A stretch of DNA of 64,000 bases from Prochlorococcus marinus CUG1438. GTDB taxonomy: Bacteria; Cyanobacteriota; Cyanobacteriia; PCC-6307; Cyanobiaceae. The position numbers and the translations under genes are program-made. Below are positions 8,851 to 16,826 of this stretch, one piece after another (position 1 is the stretch's first letter; each line of letters starts with the position of its first letter). A model generated the notes under the pieces. The model made no database searches. It was not told where the DNA came from and saw only the letters and a list, made by a program, of their open reading frames with translations. Location of the stretch: positions 953,774-1,017,773 of the forward strand of contig JAEPLS010000001.1 in assembly GCA_017644325.1 (NCBI GenBank), in the 5' to 3' direction.

Positions 8851-9141
8851 ATGTTTAAAAAGAAATATAAACAAATTAAAACCTCACCCAATAAATCAAA
8901 TTTGGATCAAGTTTTATGGTTTATAGAAAACTTTTTACCACAGAAGAAAAATCGAGATTTAAAAAAAAATTTGTATTTGGATAATCTAGAAGCAGAGAGT
9001 ATTAAAAAATTTTCTAAATTAGCCTCTATACGCTCTAAAACATTATTGCCAACTACAAAAAATACGACAATCTCTTTTACCTTTGGTAATTGGGCTTTGC
9101 CTTACCTGAAATTGCTTAAGAAAATAGGAATAGCTAAGTAA
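8851..9141 (+). CDS. Basic hypothetical protein, 96 residues
   Basis: The protein is Lys/Asn-rich and soluble. It contains LDQVLWFIENFLPQKKN and ends in FGNWALPYLKLLKKIGIAK. Family not recognised and no operon partners. Confidence 0.5.
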   Translation: MFKKKYKQIKTSPNKSNLDQVLWFIENFLPQKKNRDLKKNLYLDNLEAESIKKFSKLASIRSKTLLPTTKNTTISFTFGNWALPYLKLLKKIGIAK

Positions 9142-9295
9142 GAAAATTGTGATCGGCCAGAACTAGGTTTATCTTACAAATAAGAATAAATAAATATTAT
9201 AAAGTCTCAGAAAGTTCTTTTCGAAATTTAATGAGAAATACTTACTTTACATAAAAAATACAATTGCTAAATTTAAAATAAAAGATCTATTGATT

Positions 9296-9442
9296 ATGTT
9301 TCTTAATTATTTGCCTAGTGAAATGGTTGAAGTTGTTGGTTTGACAATGATTTTTTCATTTCTAGTTGGAACTATATTAATTTTGTTATTTACATCAGAT
9401 CAGGCAAATACAAAGAATCTATATTTAAAGAAGGCTAAATAA
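9296..9442 (+). CDS. Single-helix membrane protein, 48 residues
   Basis: It begins MFLNYLPSEMVEVVGLTMIF, continues through a membrane span (FLVGTILILLFTS) and ends with a basic tail (LYLKKAK). The topology is typical of small thylakoid proteins. Identity unknown. Confidence 0.5.
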   Translation: MFLNYLPSEMVEVVGLTMIFSFLVGTILILLFTSDQANTKNLYLKKAK

Positions 9443-9546
9443 ATTTTAAAAAATTTTTATCTTTAAAGGACCTCTATTTTTAATAAAGTTAACTCGCGGG
9501 TGTAGAACATAATTTTTAATATAAAAACATAAAGAAATTTAAGATT

Positions 9547-9747
9547 ATGGGCGAGGCTAAAAGAAGAGAAGAATTAGGATTACCACCTAGACAAAAAAAA
9601 ATTGAATTAAATAAATCTGATAGATACGTTTCATGGCTTCCTATAACTAAATCAAGAATTAAGAAATACCCTTATATCGGTGTAGCAACAATGGCACTAG
9701 GAGCGATAATTTTCTTAGTAAGTGGGGGCGCAAATAGTATTAATTAG
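9547..9747 (+). CDS. DUF2839 small membrane protein, copy 2
   Basis: It starts MGEAKRREELGLPPRQKK, the DUF2839 hallmark, with one C-terminal helix (YIGVATMALGAIIFLVSGG). It is paralogous to 7161-7376. It is a 66-residue single gene of unknown function. Confidence 0.85.
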   Translation: MGEAKRREELGLPPRQKKIELNKSDRYVSWLPITKSRIKKYPYIGVATMALGAIIFLVSGGANSIN

Positions 9748-9775
9748 TTAGATTCTGGCTTGGCTTAGATTATAT

Positions 9776-10036
9776 CTAAGATTTTTTTTGTAACAGTTTA
9801 ACGCCAGATATTATTGAGATTATTGAAGCTATACCTAGAAATATCGAGTAAAAAGGTTGCAAATTAATAATGCCAAAATTACCTGTATGCCATTTTATTA
9901 ACCAAAAAGCATCTATTCCTAGTGGCAGAAGAATACTATAAATAGTCCCAGATACAATAGTAATTAGTAAAGGGATTGCTGAAATTGAGGTTATTTTTCT
10001 GTGAATTTTTCTTTGACTTGTTTTTAATTTTTCCAT
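9776..10036 (-). CDS. PepSY-associated-TM-like membrane protein
   Basis: The 86-residue protein has three hydrophobic segments and conserved-looking RKIHRKITSISAIPLLIT and WLIKWHTGNFGIINLQPFYS. It resembles a short PepSY-associated transmembrane protein, a class often linked to ferric or copper redox. It is the last gene of a seven-gene minus-strand operon. Assignment is by pattern only. Confidence 0.6.
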   Translation of the reverse strand: MEKLKTSQRKIHRKITSISAIPLLITIVSGTIYSILLPLGIDAFWLIKWHTGNFGIINLQPFYSIFLGIASIISIISGVKLLQKKS

Positions 10037-10258
10037 CTATTTCCTCAAATAGATATGTAATTCTTTTTCATTTTTACATGGCATCCATTTATCTTGATTC
10101 TTATGTATCCCTTCGCAACCAAGTTCTAAAGATCTATTTTCGGCCTCCGCTTCAGAAAGAAATGTACCTCTCATATGTGCATGCGAATAACTATTGAAAT
10201 TTAGAGATAAGGAAAATAAAAAAATAAAAAATTTAAAATTTCTAAGAAAAATATGCAT
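10037..10258 (-). CDS. DUF3721 protein, exported
   Basis: The 73-residue protein has an N-terminal signal (FFIFLFSLSLNFNSYSHA) and the DUF3721 core MRGTFLSEAEAENRSLELGC followed by HKNQDKWMPCKNEKELH. Two Cys and several His suggest metal binding or a disulfide. It abuts the next gene with no gap, so they are co-translated. Confidence 0.8.
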   Translation of the reverse strand: MHIFLRNFKFFIFLFSLSLNFNSYSHAHMRGTFLSEAEAENRSLELGCEGIHKNQDKWMPCKNEKELHIYLRK

Positions 10259-10279
10259 TATTTCAAATAAGTATTTGTA

Positions 10280-10798
10280 TTAAGGAGAGATTTTATCAAA
10301 TATTTTTGTTTTGCCAGTTTTGCTAAATGAAACTACTTTATAGTTCTTATAATCATGAGAGTGTGAGTCGTGAGAATGCATTTCCATCCCTGGAGAACCA
10401 AGTGGCATGCCAGGTACTGCTATCCCATAGACATTTGGTTTTTCTCTGAAAAGTTTGTTGATTGATTCAATCGGGACATGCCCTTCAATAGTATAGTTAG
10501 CTATCTGAGCAGAGTGACATGATCTCAGATTATTGGGAATCTGATATTGGTTTTTAATTACTGAAACATCATCAACTATATTATCAACAACTTCTAATCC
10601 ATTATCTCTTAAATGATTGATCCATTTTTTGCAACAATCACATGATGCTGATCTGTAAGAAACAACTTTTGGTATATCTATATTTTCTTGAGTTAAAGCA
10701 ATACTCTTATTTGGATTAATTAAATTTGTAAAAAGAATTCCAGGAAAAATTAGATAATTTAAAAATCCTCTTTTCATAAATATTTTATTAAGTGCCAT
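10280..10798 (-). CDS. DUF411 metal-binding exported protein
   Basis: DUF411 proteins are thioredoxin-like proteins often found with copper-resistance genes. Here the SASCDCCKKW motif gives the Cys cluster near residue 52, followed by LRSCHSAQIANYTIEGHVP, GIAVPGMPLGSPGMEM and a His-rich HSHDSHSHD. An N-terminal signal is visible. It lies 21 bases upstream of the DUF3721 gene. Copper delivery or storage is a reasonable inference for this operon, not proven. Confidence 0.85.
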   Translation of the reverse strand: MALNKIFMKRGFLNYLIFPGILFTNLINPNKSIALTQENIDIPKVVSYRSASCDCCKKWINHLRDNGLEVVDNIVDDVSVIKNQYQIPNNLRSCHSAQIANYTIEGHVPIESINKLFREKPNVYGIAVPGMPLGSPGMEMHSHDSHSHDYKNYKVVSFSKTGKTKIFDKISP

Positions 10799-10859
10799 AC
10801 TAATTATGACGATTAAATTTAATATTTAAATTAACCTTAAATGAAAATTTATTAAATCG

Positions 10860-11312
10860 CTATTTAATCAAAATAAACACACTCATAATTGCCATTAAAA
10901 GATTTTCGATAAAACTAATAATTCCCAAAGGAGTTTTTGCATATCCTCCAATACATGCGCAATTTAATTTTAATTTATCCAAATAAACAGCCTTAAATAC
11001 TGAAATCATTCCAGAAATTCCTAAAACTAGGGCAATAAAAATAATTAAAGAGGGTGGAGAAGAATTAAGAAAACTTATACCAATTAATAATTCGCAAAAA
11101 GGATAAATAAATATCCAGCTATCAAATTTATAGGATATTAAATCATATTTCTTATAACTTGTTCCAAAAGCTTCAATATCCATAAGCTTGAGCATCGCTA
11201 AAAGACAAATTGATATCCCCATAAAAATTTGAAAACTTTTAAGCAATGAAATGGTTATCAGAAATGAAGTACCAAAGACTGCAATTAAGGGGATAAATGA
11301 CTTGATCTTCAT
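10860..11312 (-). CDS. MauE/DoxX-like redox membrane protein
   Basis: The 150-residue protein has four hydrophobic helices and the motif NCACIGGYAKTPLG near residue 115. This is typical of MauE/DoxX-type proteins, which assist disulfide or metal-protein maturation. It starts 2 bases after the preceding gene's stop. Confidence 0.7.
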   Translation of the reverse strand: MKIKSFIPLIAVFGTSFLITISLLKSFQIFMGISICLLAMLKLMDIEAFGTSYKKYDLISYKFDSWIFIYPFCELLIGISFLNSSPPSLIIFIALVLGISGMISVFKAVYLDKLKLNCACIGGYAKTPLGIISFIENLLMAIMSVFILIK

Positions 11313-11314
11313 TT

Positions 11315-11545
11315 TTAACTTTTGAGGATAGAATCACAAATACTAGATGGATTTGCTTGTTTAACTATTTTTAGTCTTTTGATAAGTTTGTCTCGATCTA
11401 TTTGATGTTTTAAATATTTAATACATAAGTTTTTTTCCTGATATACCTCTGCTATTGGAGTAATCTTTAGAGCAATAGCAAAAGTACCAATAACTAAAAT
11501 AATATTTGTAGCTAGTCGAATGTTTGGTCGAAAATTTGATCTCAT
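11315..11545 (-). CDS. Membrane-anchored hypothetical protein, 76 residues
   Basis: It has one N-terminal helix (LATNIILVIGTFAIALKI) and a basic periplasmic or cytosolic tail with Cys at NLCIKYLKHQ and SSICDSILKS. Its start overlaps the stop of the upstream 38-residue gene by 4 bases (ATGA type), supporting translational coupling. Confidence 0.65.
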   Translation of the reverse strand: MRSNFRPNIRLATNIILVIGTFAIALKITPIAEVYQEKNLCIKYLKHQIDRDKLIKRLKIVKQANPSSICDSILKS

Positions 11546-11658
11546 TCGTATTCTTTATTTCTGTCAATAACTTCTCTTAAATATATATCTTTTAGCTCGT
11601 CGTTGTATCCATTTTCTTTAGCAAATTTCTCTATTTCCTTCAACTCTTTTTCTGTCAT
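11542..11658 (-). CDS. Small acidic operon protein, 38 residues
   Basis: The frame begins MTEKELKEIEKFAKENGYND. Its stop overlaps the next start by 4 bases, and its start overlaps the previous stop by 1 base (TAATG). This packing argues it is translated. Function unknown. Confidence 0.6.
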   Translation of the reverse strand: MTEKELKEIEKFAKENGYNDELKDIYLREVIDRNKEYE

Positions 11659-11801
11659 TAGGAAGATTTGGATATATTTTTTTTCATATCTTCAATTTGG
11701 TTGATTAATGCATCTAACCACTCTGTATTATTTTCGGATCTTTTTTGAAAATATGTAATTTTAGGTTGATTGATTTCTAGCGTCTCATAATCTCCACTCA
11801 T
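11658..11801 (-). CDS. First gene of the DUF411 operon, 47 residues
   Basis: The frame begins MSGDYETLEINQPKITYFQK. It is soluble and not recognised. It overlaps the following small gene by one base, so it is probably the promoter-proximal gene of the 11801-9776 operon. Confidence 0.55.
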   Translation of the reverse strand: MSGDYETLEINQPKITYFQKRSENNTEWLDALINQIEDMKKNISKSS

Positions 11802-11946
11802 AAATTCGCCCTAAATATATACTCTGCATAATTTATCTAGAGAAATTATGCCCATCAATAGGCTCTAATACTTATTTGGTATTTGCAATGGGTAACAAGT
11901 CACTTTTTTAATAGTACAAATATCAAGGAATTTATCTCCCAAAAAC

Positions 11947-12051
11947 ATGGCAACTAATGAAGAACTAGAAAAAAGAATTGAGACTTTAGAAAAAGAAGTA
12001 CAACACCTAAAAGCTGTTATGCAATATCAAATGAGAAATAAGAAAAAGTGA
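11947..12051 (+). CDS. Short coiled-coil protein, 34 residues
   Basis: The frame starts MATNEELEKRIETLEKEVQ and has clear heptad spacing of Leu/Ile/Val for the length of the protein. It probably dimerises through this coil. Partner unknown. Confidence 0.55.
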   Translation: MATNEELEKRIETLEKEVQHLKAVMQYQMRNKKK

Positions 12052-12234
12052 TTTTTTCTTATTGCATAGAAATTAATTTTGGTCAGATAAGCATTATCTC
12101 TTGGTTTTTTTGGGTACCTAATGTCAAACTAAATATTAAAAATTAGACCATTATTTAGTCACTTTTTGAAAAAAATATTTTTAATCATTGATATTTAGAA
12201 CATATTTGTTTTTATATATATAAAACCACTTGAT

Positions 12235-12351
12235 ATGATTAACTCAATAGCTATTACATTGTTATTATTAGGCTCTTTAGTCGTTTACAGAATACTTAAA
12301 AGAAAGAAACGGCGATTTCACGCACCACCCACAAATCAGCTTCCTAGTTGA
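12235..12351 (+). CDS. Single-helix membrane protein, 38 residues
   Basis: It begins MINSIAITLLLLGSLVVYRI and continues into a strongly basic KRKKRRF segment and a Pro-rich tail. It converges with the minus-strand gene ending at 12355. Unknown. Confidence 0.5.
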   Translation: MINSIAITLLLLGSLVVYRILKRKKRRFHAPPTNQLPS

Positions 12352-12354
12352 AGA

Positions 12355-12468
12355 TTAAATACCGTCTTCATCTTCTCCAAAAGGATTGTATCTAATATCC
12401 CAGATGAGAACTACTGCTATAGATAAGAGCAATAGACCAAAAATAACTTGAGGAGGAGGAAATAACAT
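12355..12468 (-). CDS. Single-helix membrane protein, 37 residues
   Basis: MLFPPPQVIFGLLLLSIAVV leads into an acidic tail (RYNPFGEDEDGI). It resembles the small subunits of photosynthetic complexes in layout but matches none I can name. Confidence 0.5.
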   Translation of the reverse strand: MLFPPPQVIFGLLLLSIAVVLIWDIRYNPFGEDEDGI

Positions 12469-12501
12469 TTATGAAATATAACAATTATCAATAAACTTTG
12501 C

Positions 12502-12687
12502 TTATGAAAATCTTAAAGGGTAATCGATATTGTTAGGTTCTAAATGTTTTATATAACATGCTGTTGTGCAATCTACCCTCTCAGTATTGAGGTTACAAGA
12601 AGTTATGCATTCAAAAAAACTTTCCAGAGCATATGAATCTTTAATCTTTGAATAAATGTCTTTATTAATGGTCAATCTTCCATTCAA
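12502..12687 (-). CDS. Twin-CX3C small protein, copy 1
   Basis: The 61-residue soluble protein has two CX3C motifs (CITSC and CTTAC) separated by eight residues, in the shared frame ESFFECITSC and ACYIKHLEP. The spacing suggests two disulfides or one metal site. A paralogue is at 19625-19792, and both stand next to DUF1651 genes. Function unknown. Confidence 0.7.
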   Translation of the reverse strand: MNGRLTINKDIYSKIKDSYALESFFECITSCNLNTERVDCTTACYIKHLEPNNIDYPLRFS

Positions 12688-12804
12688 AAGCTAACTAGCA
12701 ATTAATTTTTAATAATGTCAAATTTTAGGTAAAGTCCCTTTCACCATTTAAAAAAAACTATTGAATCTATAAGTTTTTACCCACCCTTCCTCTAATAGTT
12801 TTTT

Positions 12805-12996
12805 TTATTCGTTTCTGGCTTCTTTAATAGTTTCAACCCTAGAGCTTTTCATGACTGGCTTACTTGATCGTTCGAAAACACAACCATAAGAAATTAAAAT
12901 CGCATTAATCATAGAAGCGTTCTTAGAACTATCTTCAAACGGTTCAAATACTTTAACCCTCGATCTGGCTTTATTGATTAAAGTAAATTTTTCCAT
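12805..12996 (-). pseudogene. DUF1651 gene, C-terminus cut by in-frame stop
   Basis: The 63-residue product aligns with the DUF1651 protein at 19159 (both start MEKFTLINK and share SSKPVMK.SRVETI). Where the intact copy reads ARKEYEELLKEGW, this one reads ARNE, then TAA, then an in-frame KKLLEEGWVKTYRF. One Tyr-to-stop change therefore removes the conserved tail. It may still give a shortened protein. Confidence 0.7.
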
Positions 12997-13021
12997 AAAA
13001 AAAGGGCGTTAGCCTCGCCCC
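12996..13021 (-). terminator. Terminator-like hairpin directly before a start codon
   Basis: On the minus strand GGGCG pairs with CGCCC (13020-13004) and is followed by seven Ts running into the ATG of the DUF1651 gene. It could end a short upstream RNA or attenuate the gene. The stretch 13022-13300 has no gene, but holds two related blocks TCCCCATCACC at about 13041 and 13151. Confidence 0.55.
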
Positions 13022-13300
13022 AATAAAAAGCAGGATAATCCCCATCACCCAGCCTTTTTAAGATCTTAGCACTATATATGGTGTTTGTAAGTATTTAAAA
13101 TTACCTATTGATGGGGTTGTTTCTTTCTATTTAATTTGTCATTATAAGAGTCCCCATCACCTAGGCTCGTAAGAGTCTTTTTTTTCGTTTTTTTTCTTTC
13201 TACTTTTTCCTTCTAGGCTTAATCCCTTTTTAATTAGTATTTAAAGACTTTTTATTTAATTTTTGAATTTGAAGATTAATAATTAAGAAAAATTTTATTC

Positions 13301-13615
13301 ATGCAAACTTACATCATACACTGGCAATTTCCAGATCAAGAAAGTCATATGCAAGGGGCCGAAGCTTTTGCGGATTTTGTTGAGGGAGGATGCGTAGGTG
13401 ATGAATTTGATGGGTTTAAAGTTCTTAATCGAGTAGTAAATCCTGAAGGAGCTAATGGTTGGGCAATAGTGGAATCTTCAAACCATCAGAACATTTGGAA
13501 ATGGAGTAGTATCTGGGTCGATAATTTTGGGGTAGAAATTGAAGTTACACCAGTATTAACGGATAAAGAATTTCTTTCTGTACACAAAGAAATTGCGGCG
13601 GCCTCTAACCAATAG
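13301..13615 (+). CDS. DUF3303-type protein
   Basis: The 104-residue soluble protein begins MQTYIIHWQFPDQESHMQGA and contains VVNPEGANGWAIVESSNHQ and WSSIWVDNFGVEIEVTPVL, the pattern of the cyanobacterial DUF3303 family (dimeric alpha-beta barrel-like). Function unknown. An AT-rich promoter region lies upstream. Confidence 0.75.
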   Translation: MQTYIIHWQFPDQESHMQGAEAFADFVEGGCVGDEFDGFKVLNRVVNPEGANGWAIVESSNHQNIWKWSSIWVDNFGVEIEVTPVLTDKEFLSVHKEIAAASNQ

Positions 13616-13673
13616 TTAATCTTTTTTGTGTTTTACTGTTGATCTAAAATAAAAAGGGTGGTAATAAATTTTA

Positions 13674-13831
13674 ATGGAAAAATTTTCTTCTGAAGAAATA
13701 GAAAGTCAATACAATTTAATAAAAATGCTTTAGCTGAAAGGGAGAAGTATAGAGGTGCCATTAATGCAATCAAGAAGGATATTGAATAACTGCCTGTAGA
13801 GCTTAAAAAAAACTTGTGTAAGAAAATATAA
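13674..13831 (+). pseudogene. Frameshifted and stop-interrupted small gene
   Basis: An ATG frame (MEKFSSEEIESQYNLIK) ends early. A neighbouring frame continues NALAEREKYRGAINAIKKDI, then TAA, then LPVELKKNLCKKI and a stop. Joining the pieces gives a plausible helical protein related to the C-terminus of 4327-4683. One frameshift and one nonsense change are needed, so it looks decayed. Confidence 0.5.
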
Positions 13832-13905
13832 TCTTTTGAATGAGACTTAAATGGCATTCATCATGAACTTTAATTTTAAAGATTAGTAATAGCCACTCTA
13901 GTAAA

Positions 13906-14070
13906 CTATCCGAGAGAGTCTAAATCTCTACGATAGTGAACTGTATTTACCTCATCTTGTGGGGCTTTCTGTTCTCTCATTAAATCTGCAATTGTTGGAT
14001 AATCTTTTGTATTATCGAGATCTCTTGCATTTTTATCTTGAATTGAGAATGGTGATCTTTTTAAATTCAT
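13906..14070 (-). CDS. Hypothetical protein, 54 residues
   Basis: The frame begins MNLKRSPFSIQDKNARDLDN and ends HYRRDLDSLG. It is soluble and polar. It is followed on the opposite side by another minus-strand gene starting at 14267, so the two may be co-transcribed. Confidence 0.5.
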   Translation of the reverse strand: MNLKRSPFSIQDKNARDLDNTKDYPTIADLMREQKAPQDEVNTVHYRRDLDSLG

Positions 14071-14081
14071 AATTAATTTCC

Positions 14082-14267
14082 TCAAAATTTTTGTTGGATT
14101 CTGATTACAGATCCTGGATTGTCATGTACGTAAGAGTTGAATTCTTTCGCAAGCATTAGGCAATCGTATGCATCGCGTGCGTAGAAGCCAACTTCATGTG
14201 TCTTATTTGATGAATCTTTGTAACTCAACACATATTTATTACAAGATTTGATCGGAGTCGAAGGCAT
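14082..14267 (-). CDS. Hypothetical protein, 61 residues
   Basis: The protein contains KYVLSYKDSSNKTHEVGFYA and DAYDCLMLAKEFNSYVHDNP, a compact strand-strand-helix pattern. It lies 11 bases upstream of the 54-residue gene. Not recognised. Confidence 0.6.
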   Translation of the reverse strand: MPSTPIKSCNKYVLSYKDSSNKTHEVGFYARDAYDCLMLAKEFNSYVHDNPGSVIRIQQKF

Positions 14268-14514
14268 TTAATTTATTTCTGATACTACTAATTTCTAACT
14301 ATTCATGGTCATCAACCGACTAATAAAAATGTACGGTTTAAGGCACAAACATATACGGATAGAGGACCAACAACTAAATTTAAAAATTAATATAATGATT
14401 TAGTGTTTTGCTAATAGAGAGATAATCTTTCCTTTACTTCTAATATTATTTTAATTTTAGCTTGTTTTTGTAGGCAACTTCCTCTTAGAGACTATTGCTT
14501 TGTAAACATTTCAG

Positions 14515-14679
14515 TTATCTAGCAAAATTAGAGTGTTCGAAATTATAAATATATTTTTCTCCATCATCATCACCATCGTCATCATCATGGAAAGAAGAGA
14601 TTAATACATAAACTCCTCCAAGCCCGAGTAACATAGATAAATAGAGAATTGGATCTGTCATAAACCAATTTTGAAACAT
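14515..14679 (-). CDS. Single-helix protein with Asp-rich linker, 54 residues
   Basis: It has one helix (PILYLSMLLGLGGVYVLI) followed by an HDDDDGDDDGEK run and a polar tail. The acidic cluster could bind cations. Unknown family. Confidence 0.5.
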   Translation of the reverse strand: MFQNWFMTDPILYLSMLLGLGGVYVLISSFHDDDDGDDDGEKYIYNFEHSNFAR

Positions 14680-14852
14680 TCAAATCTAATTTGAGGAAGC
14701 TTTTCAATATCTATATTTTCTTTTAATTATTAAGATGAAAAACTTTCTATGATCAAGAAAATGTTTTTTTATTTGAGAAAACTCAAAGTAGATCTAAAAT
14801 ATGGAAAATTCGCAGTTTATTTTAACTTAGTTTCTAAAAGATTTTTAAATCA

Positions 14853-15491
14853 ATGTGCGGAAGATTTGAGCTGAATACAAAATTTGAGAAGTTGCCAAAG
14901 GTTTTGAAACAAGAATATCCAAGTGGACTGGATTCTAAATACGAGACTCAAAATCTAATAAGACCTAATGATCCTGTGCTTGTAATTAAAAACGAAGGAA
15001 GAATTAAAACTACTTTTATGATATGGGGCTTTGTTTCCCCTTGGGCTAAAACCCCATTTGATAAAGAGAGGCCAAGACCATTTAATGCAAGATCAGAATC
15101 TGTAGAAGAAAAAAAATTATTTAGTGGAAGTTGGAAACATAAAAGGTGCCTAATACCTGCGAGTGGTTTTTTTGAAAAAAAATATCGTATCCGAAAAGCG
15201 AACTATGAGACTTTTTGGTTGGGAGGAATTTGGAGTAAATGGACCTCACTAGATGGAGCAGAACTTGAGAGTTGCTGTATTTTAACAACTGAACCGAATG
15301 AATTAGTTAAACCTTTACATCACCGCATGCCTGTAATTATTCCTAATGGATACGAGGAGCAATGGACAGAGCAAGTTAAAGATTCTAGGAAATTAAAAGG
15401 ATTACTTCCAATAATGATGGGTTGGCCTTCTGATGGTTGGATAGTAGAAGATATTGGGAGGGGGGGAACTGATCAAATGAGTTTGTTTTAA
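14853..15491 (+). CDS. SRAP-domain protein (YedK/HMCES family)
   Basis: SRAP proteins crosslink to abasic sites in single-stranded DNA through the N-terminal Cys. Here the protein starts MCGRFEL with Cys2, then has FNARSESVEEK (Asn and Arg of the active site), RCLIPASGFFEK and HHRMPVII (the catalytic His). The length of 212 residues is usual. It probably shields replication forks. It is monocistronic. Confidence 0.95.
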   Translation: MCGRFELNTKFEKLPKVLKQEYPSGLDSKYETQNLIRPNDPVLVIKNEGRIKTTFMIWGFVSPWAKTPFDKERPRPFNARSESVEEKKLFSGSWKHKRCLIPASGFFEKKYRIRKANYETFWLGGIWSKWTSLDGAELESCCILTTEPNELVKPLHHRMPVIIPNGYEEQWTEQVKDSRKLKGLLPIMMGWPSDGWIVEDIGRGGTDQMSLF

Positions 15492-15584
15492 ATGTTTAGC
15501 ATGTTCATAAATTAAGTTCTTCAGGGGTTTTTCATGACTGTTCATTCACTAATCATCTAGAGTTTTCTCCTTTTAACGAGGACT

Positions 15585-15755
15585 TTAAGCTAAGACCATT
15601 TTGAAATCTTTATGATTTTGAGGCCACTTGAAAATTCCCTTTCACAGAAGGAAATGTTATCCCATAAAAACAATCTGGAAACTCTTTTGAAAATTTTTTG
15701 TAAAGTTTGTGAAATCAGGATTCCAAGCTGCAACCTTGTGATCTGTAAGAAATAG
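15585..15755 (-). pseudogene. Possible remnant of a decayed gene
   Basis: Inside a 330-base spacer, minus-strand frames give protein-like pieces that can be joined only across frameshifts: DHKVAAWNPDF, then KEFPDCFYGITFPSVKGNF, then KWPQNHKDFKMVLA and a stop. No intact frame exists. I do not recognise the parent. Confidence 0.35.
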
Positions 15756-15822
15756 TAACTGTAGAATAAATTATTAATTCAATTATTAATAGGTTATATT
15801 AAAAATCAATTTGGGAATAATT

Positions 15823-16440
15823 ATGAATTTAAAAATAATTAGGGAATCAATTTTGATTGCAGTTTTAATTTTTCCACAATATTTAGTTTCAGTTAAATCA
15901 TCTCATCTTAATAAATTTGAATTTAATGATATTTCAGATCAATTATTAATTTCTGGTTGGAATCCATCATCAGATAAAAATAGAAAAGATAAAAAAGCTA
16001 GTGATAAGACTTTAAGGGCATTAAATAAGTTCAAAAAAATATCCTCTTTGAAACCTTACTTTAAAAAAGCAAGAGGGTTTGCGGTTTTCCCAAATGTAGG
16101 GAAAGGGGGTATTGGTATAGGAGGGGCTAGAGGGAAAGGTGAGGTCTTTGAAAAAGGCGATGTTATTGGTTCAACTACCCTAACGCAGGTATCTATTGGT
16201 TTTCAACTAGGTGGACAAGCATTTAGTCAGATTATCTTTTTCAAAGATAAGAAATCCCTTGAAAGGTTTACAGAAGGTAATTTTGAATTTGGAGCTTCTG
16301 CAAGCGCAGCTTTAATTTCAGAGGGAGCTATTGCATCCGCTGATTATAGTGACGGAGTTGCAGTTCTTACATTTTCAAAAGGTGGACTTATGTATGAAGC
16401 AAGCATTGGAGGACAAAAGTTTAGCTTTGAAGAATACTAA
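15823..16440 (+). CDS. SYLF/Ysc84-domain exported protein
   Basis: After a signal-like N-terminus, the protein has the SYLF-type core: KKARGFAVFPNVGKGGIGIG, GGARGKGEVFEKGDVIG, SIGFQLGGQAFSQIIFF and a final GGQKFSF. SYLF domains bind lipids. In bacteria the role is unknown. I chose ATG 15823 over TTG 15811 because GGGA lies 7 bases upstream. It is 205 residues long and monocistronic. Confidence 0.85.
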   Translation: MNLKIIRESILIAVLIFPQYLVSVKSSHLNKFEFNDISDQLLISGWNPSSDKNRKDKKASDKTLRALNKFKKISSLKPYFKKARGFAVFPNVGKGGIGIGGARGKGEVFEKGDVIGSTTLTQVSIGFQLGGQAFSQIIFFKDKKSLERFTEGNFEFGASASAALISEGAIASADYSDGVAVLTFSKGGLMYEASIGGQKFSFEEY

Positions 16441-16483
16441 TAATAAATACATCCTATTTTTATTTAAAAAAACTATCGAAAAA

Positions 16484-16573
16484 TTATTTTTTTCTCTTTT
16501 TTTTTAGAGTTAAATACAAATTTGTATAAGCTGCAATTACAAGCAAAATTAAAAGAAAGGTATTTATATTCAT
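16484..16573 (-). CDS. Possible 29-residue membrane peptide
   Basis: The frame encodes one hydrophobic span (NTFLLILLVIAAYTNLYL) followed by LKKKRKK. It overlaps nothing else and has the classic layout of a membrane microprotein. Weak support. Confidence 0.35.
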   Translation of the reverse strand: MNINTFLLILLVIAAYTNLYLTLKKKRKK

Positions 16574-16826
16574 TGATTATTTGTATCCAAGATTAATCTT
16601 ACTCTTTAGAAAAACATTTAAAAATAAATTTTCATCTTCTTTTTGGTTTGGAATATTATTAGGATCTTTGGTTTACGAAAGAATCATTGCATCTCTAAAT
16701 TTTTTAAGAATTAGTATTAAAAATTTATATCAAACAAATTTGTTTTTTATACTTGATATCTGTATTTCCATTTAACTGCAAATTATTGATTCTTTTTTAA
16801 AATAAATAGAAGGTAACTTTGAGGAA

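Noticed and set aside
13041..13170. TCCCCATCACC repeat pair as a CRISPR-like array
   Set aside because: Only two copies, different flanks and no regular spacers.
13633..13857. 74-codon minus-strand frame opposite the decayed gene
   Set aside because: It is antisense to the better-supported broken plus-strand gene and has no ribosome binding site.
15601..15755. Long open minus frame rich in Leu/Ile/Lys
   Set aside because: Two other frames give the more protein-like fragments, so I recorded a decayed gene instead of an intact one.
16581..16775. 64-codon frame with TTG start
   Set aside because: No ATG, no ribosome binding site, Ile/Phe/Leu-rich as AT-rich non-coding DNA tends to be. Left out as more likely chance.
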